NCBI GenBank assembly: GCA_026990095.1
Contig: JALSIL010000421.1
Location: 1-13,289, forward strand
DNA from: Lysobacterales bacterium
GTDB taxonomy: Bacteria; Pseudomonadota; Gammaproteobacteria; Xanthomonadales; Marinicellaceae
Direction: 5' to 3'
Length of the DNA: 13,289 nucleotides
Notes under the pieces: model-generated
Database searches by the model: none
What the model saw: the letters and a program-made list of their open reading frames with translations, nothing else
Told to the model about the DNA's origin: nothing
Part shown: positions 1 through 5,170 of the stretch, piece by piece
Layout of the letters: each line of letters starts with the position of its first letter
Position numbering within the stretch: the stretch's first letter is position 1
Made by a program: the position numbers and the translations under genes

Positions 1-543
1 CAGCCCAGAAACCAAAGTCACCACAAGAGTAACATAACGCAATGATTCTCCAGTAAAACCATGATCAACAGCTACCCACACAAAAGAACTGAGTAAAGCC
101 GCCGCCGCAGGAGAAGGCAGTCCTTGAAAATAAGCCTTATCAATGGTTCCAATTTGAACATTAAATCGTGCTAATCGCAAGGCTCCGCTAACAGCATAGA
201 TAAAAGCAACTAACCATGCGATTTTTGCCATAATTGGGTGAACATTGGCAAAGGAGTGTAACGACCAGTTATACATGAGTAGAGAAGGTGCTAATCCAAA
301 TGAGATTAAATCGGATAAAGAGTCATATTGCTCTCCAAACTCACTTTGAGTATTAGTCAAACGCGCAACACGTCCATCTAAACCATCTAGTAACGCCGCT
401 ATAAAAATAGCAATGGCAGCAATTTCAAATTTGCCATTAATCCCAGCAATTATGGAGTAATAACCCGCAAAAAGTGCACCTGTGGTAAATAAATTGGGTA
501 AAAGGTAAATGCCTTTGCTTCGATGTTTTGTAGGGTCTGTCAT
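1..543 (-). CDS. pssA: CDP-diacylglycerol-serine O-phosphatidyltransferase, N-terminal part (cut by window edge)
   Basis: The frame is open from an ATG at 543-541 to base 1 (181 codons, no stop), so the C-terminal end lies outside the window. The protein would condense CDP-diacylglycerol with L-serine to phosphatidylserine, the precursor of phosphatidylethanolamine, in the inner membrane. The complete CDP-alcohol phosphotransferase signature is visible: D56-G57-x2-A60-R61-x8-G70-x3-D74-x3-D78, whose aspartates bind metal and substrate. Around it are hydrophobic segments at about residues 17-36, 40-53 and 107-123. 'GALRLARFN' (120-128) and 'FQGLPSPAAAA' (139-149) are typical of the membrane (Bacillus-type, type II) PssA, not the E. 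coli peripheral enzyme. Other CDP-alcohol transferases such as PgsA are less likely because of these two motifs. The ribosome binding site is weak. The gene upstream on the same strand ends in a strong terminator, so pssA probably has its own promoter in 544-589. Confidence 0.92.
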   Translation of the reverse strand, partial: MTDPTKHRSKGIYLLPNLFTTGALFAGYYSIIAGINGKFEIAAIAIFIAALLDGLDGRVARLTNTQSEFGEQYDSLSDLISFGLAPSLLMYNWSLHSFANVHPIMAKIAWLVAFIYAVSGALRLARFNVQIGTIDKAYFQGLPSPAAAALLSSFVWVAVDHGFTGESLRYVTLVVTLVSGL

Positions 544-580
544 TCTCTATTCTTTATAATAAATATCAATACAAAGCATT

Positions 581-776
581 TTACCACAAAAAAACCTGTG
601 TAAGTTAACTACACAGGTTTTTACTTATTTGAAATTATAAACTAAATTTGTGTTAATTTAATTTACTCTCAAAAATTTAAGCACGGCTTCTTTTATACCC
701 AAACACAAGTAAGGCAAGGAATAAAGCAGCTATAGCATATAGATTTAAGCTTGGCACTGGTGTGGGTGGAGCTAAT
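581..776 (-). repeat. Direct repeat copy A: CTERM coding tail plus terminator
   Basis: This stretch recurs at 1541-1737 in the same orientation. Bases 661-776 match 1622-1737 with only about three mismatches over 116 bp. They encode the last 30 or so residues of each protein plus the stop. The flanking terminator half (581-660) is more diverged, with scattered substitutions and a 1-nt indel. Outside the repeat the two genes show no visible similarity. Confidence 0.9.
590..622 (-). terminator. Intrinsic terminator after the choice-of-anchor J gene
   Basis: A perfect 13-bp inverted repeat (590-602 with 610-622) surrounds a 7-nt loop that is itself near-palindromic (AGTTAAC). Read on the minus strand, the stem is followed by a run of about seven T (594-588), the layout of a rho-independent terminator. 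It ends the transcript of the gene at 677-1438 before pssA. A closely related copy sits 960 bp away at 1550-1582. Confidence 0.8.
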
Positions 777-1438
777 ACTGCAGCTGCCTCTGTCCACTCC
801 ATTGAATCAATACCAATATAATTTGAATTCGCTCCAACTGGACCACCATTTGTTACAAAATAAACAAAGGCAATCCTTCCAGGGCTTGTTATATTTATAT
901 CTTGTTGAGTCCAAACATCAGGATAACCACCTGTGGCAAGAGTAGGATTTATATCAAGCAAAGTCTCTGTAAAATCGCCAAAATCTGTTACGCAATCCCC
1001 AGTATTGACTCCGCCTGTTGGACTTTTTACAACCACCAGCCTATCAGGAAATGTGCTTCCTGTTGCTGTTCTAGTCCAAAACTTTAAATTACTTAAAGGA
1101 CCTTCATCAGGCATAATCATCCAGTTACATATTGTCGACCCAGCTGTTGAATTAAAGTTTACTGCGATATACTCATCAGGGCCTCCTGCTTGAGCATTAA
1201 AAACAGTAGTATTACCTTGAAACCAATCTGCAGTCCCAATAACATCCGAACGGTTATCAAAGGTCCATCCTGCACCAGCTAAAGTTGTTATATCAACAAA
1301 TGCTTCGCTTCCAGATGCATTAATTGTTTCTGGGGCAGCTGCTGTTGTATCTGGAATTGTGCCTGGTTTACCACCTTTTTCCGTTTGTGAAAATACTGTT
1401 GTTGTGAACAATACCATTAAGATAAAAATTTTATTCAT
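677..1438 (-). CDS. Secreted choice-of-anchor J (cleaved-adhesin-like) protein with VPSL-type CTERM anchor
   Basis: A 253-aa exported protein of unknown binding target. Residues 1-17 form a signal peptide (MNKIFILMVLFTTTVFS). A low-complexity linker follows to about 45. Residues 46-216 match the choice-of-anchor J / cleaved-adhesin beta-sandwich pattern: 'WTFDN' near 58, 'GGPDEYIAVNF' 85-95, 'NWMIMP' 105-110, 'LKFWTRT' 118-124, 'PDRLVVV' 131-137, 'GYPDVWTQ' 171-178, 'GRIAFVYFVTNGGP' 187-200, 'NYIGID' 206-211. There are two cysteines (104, 149). The tail at 223-253 is Pro-rich 'PPTPVPSL', a hydrophobic helix and a basic end 'KRSRA'. This is the tripartite layout of IPTL/PEP-CTERM signals processed by exosortases, though VPSL differs from the usual IPTL. 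The ATG is preceded by the purine-rich GAGAGAGAAAAT. The tail is shared with the neighbouring gene at 1638-2330. The domain call is firm and the adhesive role is inferred. Confidence 0.85.
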   Translation of the reverse strand: MNKIFILMVLFTTTVFSQTEKGGKPGTIPDTTAAAPETINASGSEAFVDITTLAGAGWTFDNRSDVIGTADWFQGNTTVFNAQAGGPDEYIAVNFNSTAGSTICNWMIMPDEGPLSNLKFWTRTATGSTFPDRLVVVKSPTGGVNTGDCVTDFGDFTETLLDINPTLATGGYPDVWTQQDINITSPGRIAFVYFVTNGGPVGANSNYIGIDSMEWTEAAAVLAPPTPVPSLNLYAIAALFLALLVFGYKRSRA

Positions 1439-1477
1439 ATTTTCTCTCTCGTTAGTTAAAAATTACTTGCATAGTTT

Positions 1478-1505
1478 ACTATATTTAACAACAAATAGAA
1501 AACAA
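1478..1505 (-). promoter_or_regulatory. Possible sigma70-like promoter for the choice-of-anchor J gene
   Basis: On the minus strand a TATAGT -10 box (1483-1478) lies 16 nt downstream of a weak TTGTTT -35 box (1505-1500), about 40 nt before the ATG. The -10 is good and the -35 poor. The region is AT-rich, so chance matches are likely. Confidence 0.33.
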
Positions 1506-1540
1506 ACCACTCTAAATAACCCTAAAATAACAGTCACTAT

Positions 1541-1737
1541 TTACCATAAAAAAACCCATGTAGGCTAGCTACACAGGTTTTTACTTATTTGTAGATTATA
1601 AACTAAATTTAAGTCAATTTAATTTACTCTCAAAAATTTAAGCACGGCTTCTTTTATATCCAAACACGAGTAAGGCTAGGAATAAAGCAGCTATAGCATA
1701 TAGATTTAAGCTTGGCACTGGTGTGGGTGGAGCTAAT
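1541..1737 (-). repeat. Direct repeat copy B: CTERM coding tail plus terminator
   Basis: Partner of the copy at 581-776. It covers the 3' end of the 230-aa gene and its terminator. Coding similarity starts abruptly at the Pro-rich 'LAPPTPVPSL' segment and runs through the stop codon, so the unit behaves as a movable C-terminal anchor cassette. Confidence 0.9.
1550..1582 (-). terminator. Intrinsic terminator after the 230-aa VPSL-CTERM gene
   Basis: An inverted repeat in which 1550-1562 pairs with 1570-1582, with two mismatches in the stem and an extra inner pair. On the minus strand it is followed by seven T (1554-1548). It is a diverged copy of the terminator at 590-622 and ends the transcript of the gene at 1638-2330. 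Confidence 0.75.
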
Positions 1738-2330
1738 GCAGCAGCTGCAAATTGACACGCAGGGTCTGGAGTTAATCCAATTCCCCAAATCGTCACCGTT
1801 CCTGCTGTAAAATTCGCATCAATTGCACCAGCAACATCGTCAAAACTCTCAAAAAACTCAATAGGTAATAAACCATCAACCAATGCTACGATATCTGGCA
1901 ATGCGTTATCAGTAAAATCAATAATGCCACCAGAAGAATAAGTACCCGTTCCAGCAAAATCATCTCCACTACCAACACTCAAGTTAATTCCGCCACCGCC
2001 AGCTGAATCTGAAAACAACATGGTTGCTTCAGACAACCAACTTGCTCCTACAGTAGCCACTTCGACATTTGTCCATTCAACCCCTGTAATTGTACCACCT
2101 AAAACACAACTGCCAATCACATTATTCGGCGAGCCTTGTGCATCCCAAGACTCTCCTGTTAGCACAGAGAAGTCAATAGTCACCGAAGAATCTGGCGTAC
2201 TATTTATCCCAGCTGGTGCTGCGTTATTAGTAGCTCTTGACAACAGGCTCGTAGAAGCCTGATCAACTTTTCCTGCAGAAGCTGCAAAGGTTGCAGCCAT
2301 TAATAATCCAATAATTAATTTTTCTTTCAT
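1638..2330 (-). CDS. Secreted protein of unknown function with VPSL-type CTERM anchor
   Basis: A 230-aa exported protein whose body I do not recognise. Residues 1-19 form a signal peptide (hydrophobic core LIIGLLMAATFAASA, cleavage near ASA|GK). Residues 45-190 are Gly/Ser/Asp-rich with alternating hydrophobic residues ('SVTIDFSVLTGESWD', 'ITGVEWTNVEV', 'GTVTIWGIG'), suggesting a beta-sandwich similar to jelly-roll bodies of PEP-CTERM proteins. There are two cysteines (75, 192). The C-terminus at 198-230 is Pro-rich 'APPTPVPSL', a hydrophobic helix and 'YKRSRA', and matches the tail of the 253-aa neighbour apart from one residue just before the Pro-rich segment. The ATG at 2330 follows a GAGAAGAGAGAGT purine run and a plausible promoter at 2367-2395. 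A substrate of an exosortase-like enzyme is the best inference, but no such enzyme is encoded here. Confidence 0.82.
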   Translation of the reverse strand: MKEKLIIGLLMAATFAASAGKVDQASTSLLSRATNNAAPAGINSTPDSSVTIDFSVLTGESWDAQGSPNNVIGSCVLGGTITGVEWTNVEVATVGASWLSEATMLFSDSAGGGGINLSVGSGDDFAGTGTYSSGGIIDFTDNALPDIVALVDGLLPIEFFESFDDVAGAIDANFTAGTVTIWGIGLTPDPACQFAAAALAPPTPVPSLNLYAIAALFLALLVFGYKRSRA

Positions 2331-2366
2331 ACTCTCTCTTCTCTTTTGTTTAAAATATTAAAAGCA

Positions 2367-2395
2367 ATAGTAATAGAGACCTCTTATAATTTCAA
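2367..2395 (-). promoter_or_regulatory. Sigma70-like promoter for the 230-aa CTERM gene
   Basis: On the minus strand TTGAAA (2395-2390) and TACTAT (2372-2367) are separated by exactly 17 nt. Transcription would start near 2360, giving a 5' leader of about 30 nt with the purine-rich ribosome binding site just before the ATG at 2330. Confidence 0.5.
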
Positions 2396-2537
2396 CTTAA
2401 TTATTCAAGTTTCATTACTTTTTTCTATTTTCTAAACCTAAATTTATATCGGGATTAGGGTACTATGAAACATTTCTTTTTATTTAAATGCTAACTTTTT
2501 TATTTAATCACAGTTTAAATTTGGTAAGATTGGCTAT

Positions 2538-3746
2538 ATGATACAAAAATCAACCAAGCTTAAAGGCGTATGTTACGACATTCGCGGTCCCGTGTTAGAT
2601 GCGGCAATTGAACTTGAAAAACAGGGGCATAAAATATTAAAACTCAATATAGGCAATCCTGCGGCCTTTGAATTTGATGCACCCGATGATATAGTTAAAG
2701 ACTTAATCAATAACCTTCCCCAAGCCGAAGGGTATTGCGATTCTAAGGGCTTATACTCTGCTCGAGTGGCAATTTTTCAACATTACCAACAAAAACTTGC
2801 AGATTTACAGTTTGAAAACATCTTTATTGGCAATGGTGTCAGTGAACTTATACTCATGTCGATGCAAGGCTTGCTTAATGATGGAGATGAAATTTTAATT
2901 CCTTCACCTGATTACCCTTTATGGACTGCCGCGGTTAATTTATCAGGTGGCAATGCACTTCACTATTTATGCGATGAAGACCGAGATTGGGAACCCAATA
3001 TTGATGACATTAAAGCAAAAATTACACCCAAAACTCGCGGTATTGTTGTTATCAACCCAAACAATCCTACAGGTGCTGTTTATTCCAAAGCAACATTGCT
3101 TGAAATTATTGAAATCGCACGCCAACATAAGTTAATTATCTACAGTGACGAAATATACGATAAAATTATCTATGGTGACACTGTATTTACCTCAATCGCC
3201 TCCTTAGCCGATGATGTTCTTTTTGTTACCTTTAATGGCTTATCTAAGAACTACCGAGCCGCTGGATACCGCACAGGATGGATGGTATTAAGTGGCATAA
3301 CAAACACTGCCAAAGATTATATTCAAGGGCTAGAAATTATTTCCTCTATGCGCTTATGTGCTAACGTCCCTACACAGTTTGCAATCCAAACAGCATTGGG
3401 GGGTTACCAAAGCATAAATGAATTAATCGCAGGAGAGGGCAGATTAAATCAGCAGCGTTTAACTGCCTATGAAATGATTAATCAAATTCCAGGCTTATTC
3501 ACCACCAAACCCAAAGGGGCTCTTTATTGTTTTGTTAAAGTCGATACAAAAAAATTCAACATCACCAATGATGAACAAATGGTGTTGGATTTATTAAAAC
3601 AAAAACAGATATTACTTGTCCATGGAACAGGTTTTAATTGGAATAAACCAGACCATTTTAGATTGGTATTCTTACCCAACAAACAGATATTAAGCCAAGC
3701 ATTAAACCGCATGAAAGATTTCTTCGCCAACTACAAACAAAGGTAA
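2538..3746 (+). CDS. alaA: Alanine-synthesising PLP aminotransferase AlaA
   Basis: A 402-aa class I/II aminotransferase that should make L-alanine from pyruvate using glutamate as amino donor, in the cytoplasm with pyridoxal phosphate. It follows E. coli AlaA (about 405 aa) over its full length: 'KLKGVCYDIRGPV' 8-19, 'LKLNIGNPAAF' 34-44, 'GYCDSKGLYSAR' 65-76, 'IGNGVSELI' 97-105, 'SPDYPLWTAAV' 123-133, 'INPNNPTGAVYSK' 172-184, 'SDEIYDKI' 203-210. The catalytic Schiff-base lysine is K237 in 'FNGLSKNYRAAGYRTGWM', followed by 'SMRLCANVP'. The start agrees with the E. coli N-terminus. No clear Shine-Dalgarno precedes it. An extended -10-like TGGTAAGAT (2522-2530) ends only 7 nt before the ATG, so the mRNA may be leaderless or nearly so. 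The next gene follows after 3 nt. Confidence 0.95.
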   Translation: MIQKSTKLKGVCYDIRGPVLDAAIELEKQGHKILKLNIGNPAAFEFDAPDDIVKDLINNLPQAEGYCDSKGLYSARVAIFQHYQQKLADLQFENIFIGNGVSELILMSMQGLLNDGDEILIPSPDYPLWTAAVNLSGGNALHYLCDEDRDWEPNIDDIKAKITPKTRGIVVINPNNPTGAVYSKATLLEIIEIARQHKLIIYSDEIYDKIIYGDTVFTSIASLADDVLFVTFNGLSKNYRAAGYRTGWMVLSGITNTAKDYIQGLEIISSMRLCANVPTQFAIQTALGGYQSINELIAGEGRLNQQRLTAYEMINQIPGLFTTKPKGALYCFVKVDTKKFNITNDEQMVLDLLKQKQILLVHGTGFNWNKPDHFRLVFLPNKQILSQALNRMKDFFANYKQR

Positions 3747-3749
3747 AAC

Positions 3750-3941
3750 ATGTCAGGAACACAAAGAAAAAACATCCGCAAAGGCACAAACGTAAGTGTC
3801 GTGCAAAAGCAGCACCAACGCAGTGGCGAACTCACCCAAGGAATTGTCAAAGATTTACTAACCAATTCAGCAAACCACCCTCACGGCATAAAAGTACGGC
3901 TTGAATCTGGCATTGTTGGACGAGTTAAGCAAATACATTAA
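3750..3941 (+). CDS. YwbE family small protein
   Basis: A 63-aa basic cytoplasmic protein of the YwbE (DUF2196) family; its biochemical role is not established. The family pattern is clear: 'RKNIRKGTNVSVVQKQHQRSG' with Lys/Arg-rich start (6-26), 'LTQGIVKDLLTNSANHPHGI' (29-48), 'KVRLESGIVGRVKQI' (49-62). The normal family length is about 60-70 aa, so the gene is complete. The ribosome binding site AAAGG overlaps the end of alaA, whose stop is 3 nt before this ATG. The two are therefore almost certainly co-transcribed and probably translationally coupled. The short KOW-like basic beta pattern would fit nucleic acid or ribosome contact, but that is inference. Confidence 0.88.
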   Translation: MSGTQRKNIRKGTNVSVVQKQHQRSGELTQGIVKDLLTNSANHPHGIKVRLESGIVGRVKQIH

Positions 3942-3970
3942 ATATAATTAGAGAAAAATCAACGGATTTA

Positions 3971-3979
3971 TGCTATAAA
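3971..3979 (+). promoter_or_regulatory. Extended -10 promoter upstream of the DUF4124 pair
   Basis: TGCTATAAA is an extended -10 element (TG at 3971-3972, TATAAA at 3974-3979). No convincing -35 is present. Transcription would begin near 3986, about 25 nt before the ATG at 4011. The same TGCTATAA string recurs before the regulator at 5071-5079. Confidence 0.5.
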
Positions 3980-4010
3980 TACACACACCAAACATTAAGA
4001 CGGTAAAATT

Positions 4011-4478
4011 ATGAAAATATTCACCCTTATTTTAGCTTTATTTATCATGACGCAAGCGAATGCCAAAAAGTTTTACAAATGGGTTGATGCTGACGGCAAC
4101 ACCCACTATTCTGAAAAAAAACCAGCCAATAAACAAACATCAGAAGTCAAGGTTTATGCCAATACACCAACAGGTGCCCAAACAACTTACCAATCCAGAA
4201 AAGATAAAGAAAAAGCAGCGCAAGAAGAAACCAACTCTGAGCTAACTCAAGAACAAAAAGACGTCGAAGAATACAATAAAAAAGAAAAAGAACGCGTTCA
4301 AAAAGCACAAGACAAAGCCAATTGCAAGATTGCTAAGAAAAACCTTGCAACGCTGCAAGCAACCGTGCGAGTGCGTCAGAAAGACCCAACCACGGGAGAA
4401 TATATTCGTCTGGATGATACACAGCGAATAGAAATGATGAAAAAAGCAAAACAAGCCATCAAAAAGCTGTGCCGTTAA
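4011..4478 (+). CDS. DUF4124 domain-containing exported protein (first of tandem pair)
   Basis: A 155-aa protein with a signal peptide (1-18, cleavage near ANA|KK) and an N-terminal DUF4124 domain with the signature 'KFYKWVDADGNTHYSEKKP' (20-38). It should lie in the periplasm or envelope. The DUF4124 fold is a small beta structure of unknown function common in gamma- and betaproteobacteria. Residues 60-110 are highly charged, Lys/Glu/Gln-rich and probably helical or coiled-coil. The C-terminal part has two cysteines (C105, C154) bracketing 'AKKNLATLQA' and 'DPTTGEYIRLDDTQR', arranged like those of the next gene, so a disulfide-closed helical hairpin is plausible. The gene lies 69 nt after ywbE with its own probable promoter. 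The next gene begins 4 nt after its stop. The family call is firm; function is unknown. Confidence 0.88.
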   Translation: MKIFTLILALFIMTQANAKKFYKWVDADGNTHYSEKKPANKQTSEVKVYANTPTGAQTTYQSRKDKEKAAQEETNSELTQEQKDVEEYNKKEKERVQKAQDKANCKIAKKNLATLQATVRVRQKDPTTGEYIRLDDTQRIEMMKKAKQAIKKLCR

Positions 4479-4482
4479 CCCC

Positions 4483-4953
4483 GTGAAAACATTCCTTCTG
4501 CTAATAACACTCGCAACCACCAGTTGCTTAGCAGAAGGAAAGTATTACAAATGGACAGATAAACAGGGTAACATCCATTATTCTGAAACAAAACCTGAAA
4601 ACAGCCCCTCTTCAGAAATAAGCATCAATATTTCAAAACCAACTTCTGTAGTGTCAACTAGTGACCCAAGAGAAAAATCTGATCGAAAAAAAGAAACCTC
4701 CTATAAATTAAAAAAGTTTGCAGAACAAGACCAATACAGAAGAGAAAAAGCAAAGGCACGTAAGCTAAGGTGCATAAAGGCAAAACAGTCCATGGCAAAA
4801 TTAAAGGCTTCATTTACTCCGTATAGTATTGACCCTATATCAGGTGGTCGAATCTATCCTTCTTCGCATACTGCATCAAAAATACAAGCACGCCAGCAAG
4901 AACGCATTCGAAAAAAACAAATTCTTGTATCTAAAGCATGCCAAAGAAGGTGA
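4483..4953 (+). CDS. DUF4124 domain-containing exported protein (second of tandem pair, GTG start)
   Basis: A 156-aa paralogue of the preceding protein. GTG at 4483 is chosen because it gives a complete signal peptide (1-17, cleavage near CLA|EG) directly before the DUF4124 signature 'KYYKWTDKQGNIHYSETKP' (20-38). The next in-frame ATG is deep inside the protein. No Shine-Dalgarno is visible in the 4-nt gap, so translation probably depends on ribosomes finishing the upstream gene. The middle (64-96) is strongly basic. C97 in 'LRCIKAKQSMAKLKA' and C153 at the tail mirror C105 and C154 of the first copy, with 'DPISGG' between them. The two proteins otherwise differ widely, so this is an old duplication. 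Cys15 is not a good lipoprotein site, because the preceding residues are T-T-S and not L-x-x. Function is unknown. Confidence 0.86.
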   Translation: MKTFLLLITLATTSCLAEGKYYKWTDKQGNIHYSETKPENSPSSEISINISKPTSVVSTSDPREKSDRKKETSYKLKKFAEQDQYRREKAKARKLRCIKAKQSMAKLKASFTPYSIDPISGGRIYPSSHTASKIQARQQERIRKKQILVSKACQRR

Positions 4954-4993
4954 GTTTATATCAACAACATTGTTAAACTTGACAGGTACGTAC

Positions 4994-5014
4994 GGTGAAT
5001 TTAAAAAATTCGCC
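4994..5014 (+). terminator. Weak hairpin after the DUF4124 pair
   Basis: GGTGAATTT (4994-5002) pairs with AAATTCGCC (5006-5014) through nine pairs, one of them G-U, around a 3-nt loop. No T-run follows, so termination may be weak or rho-dependent. It lies 41 nt after the stop of the second DUF4124 gene and 60 nt before the regulator promoter. Confidence 0.35.
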
Positions 5015-5047
5015 TTCATCTGATTGGTGATAAGTTGTTTTCTTGGT

Positions 5048-5079
5048 TTGATAGGCGTGCTAAGGAGTTGTGCTATAAT
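5048..5079 (+). promoter_or_regulatory. Extended -10 promoter for the leader ORF and membrane regulator
   Basis: TGC followed by a perfect TATAAT (5071-5079) forms a consensus extended -10. A TTGATA hexamer (5048-5053) is a -35 candidate with a long 20-nt spacer. The transcript would start near 5086, just upstream of AGGAG at 5095-5099. Confidence 0.6.
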
Positions 5080-5094
5080 CGTGTTTTCTATATC

Positions 5095-5099
5095 AGGAG
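5095..5099 (+). promoter_or_regulatory. Shine-Dalgarno site serving the upstream small ORF
   Basis: AGGAG lies 8 nt before the ATG at 5108 but only 2 nt before the in-frame ATG at 5102, so 5108 is the better start. It is the best ribosome binding site on this transcript, yet it serves the small ORF and not the 759-aa regulator. Confidence 0.6.
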
Positions 5100-5107
5100 T
5101 TATGCTT

Positions 5108-5170
5108 ATGACTCAAATTCAGCACTTAACAAGCACTTTTTTAAGAAATGGGGATAACTTTCTTGTATGA
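5108..5170 (+). CDS. Candidate 20-aa upstream ORF overlapping the regulator start
   Basis: A short frame from ATG 5108 (or ATG 5102 for 22 aa) to TGA 5168-5170, starting MTQIQHLTST and ending in FLV. It follows a strong promoter and AGGAG. Its stop overlaps the first codon of the regulator as ATGA (5167-5170), the classic geometry of translational coupling. The regulator itself has only a distant GGGGA (5150-5154, 12 nt away). In the regulator's own frame a stop (TAA 5155-5157) prevents a longer N-terminus, so this is not simply the missing start of the regulator. No family is recognisable. It could act as a coupling or attenuating leader, or be incidental. Confidence 0.45.
   Translation: MTQIQHLTSTFLRNGDNFLV

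Noticed and set aside
1359..1568. 69-codon plus-strand frame across the gap between the two CTERM genes
   Set aside because: It runs antisense over a signal peptide, promoter region and terminator, with no ribosome binding site and no recognisable protein pattern.
4242..4520. 92-codon minus-strand frame across the two DUF4124 genes
   Set aside because: Its Phe-rich composition is simply the complement of Lys/Glu-rich codons of the real genes, and it crosses a well-supported gene junction.
4483..4540. Lipoprotein signal at Cys15 of the second DUF4124 protein
   Set aside because: The residues before the cysteine are T-T-S, lacking the Leu/Val/Ile at -3. An ordinary signal peptidase I site (CLA|EG) fits better.
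4829..5023. 64-codon plus-strand frame overlapping the end of the second DUF4124 gene
   Set aside because: It is out of frame with the supported gene, has no ribosome binding site, and runs through the hairpin region.
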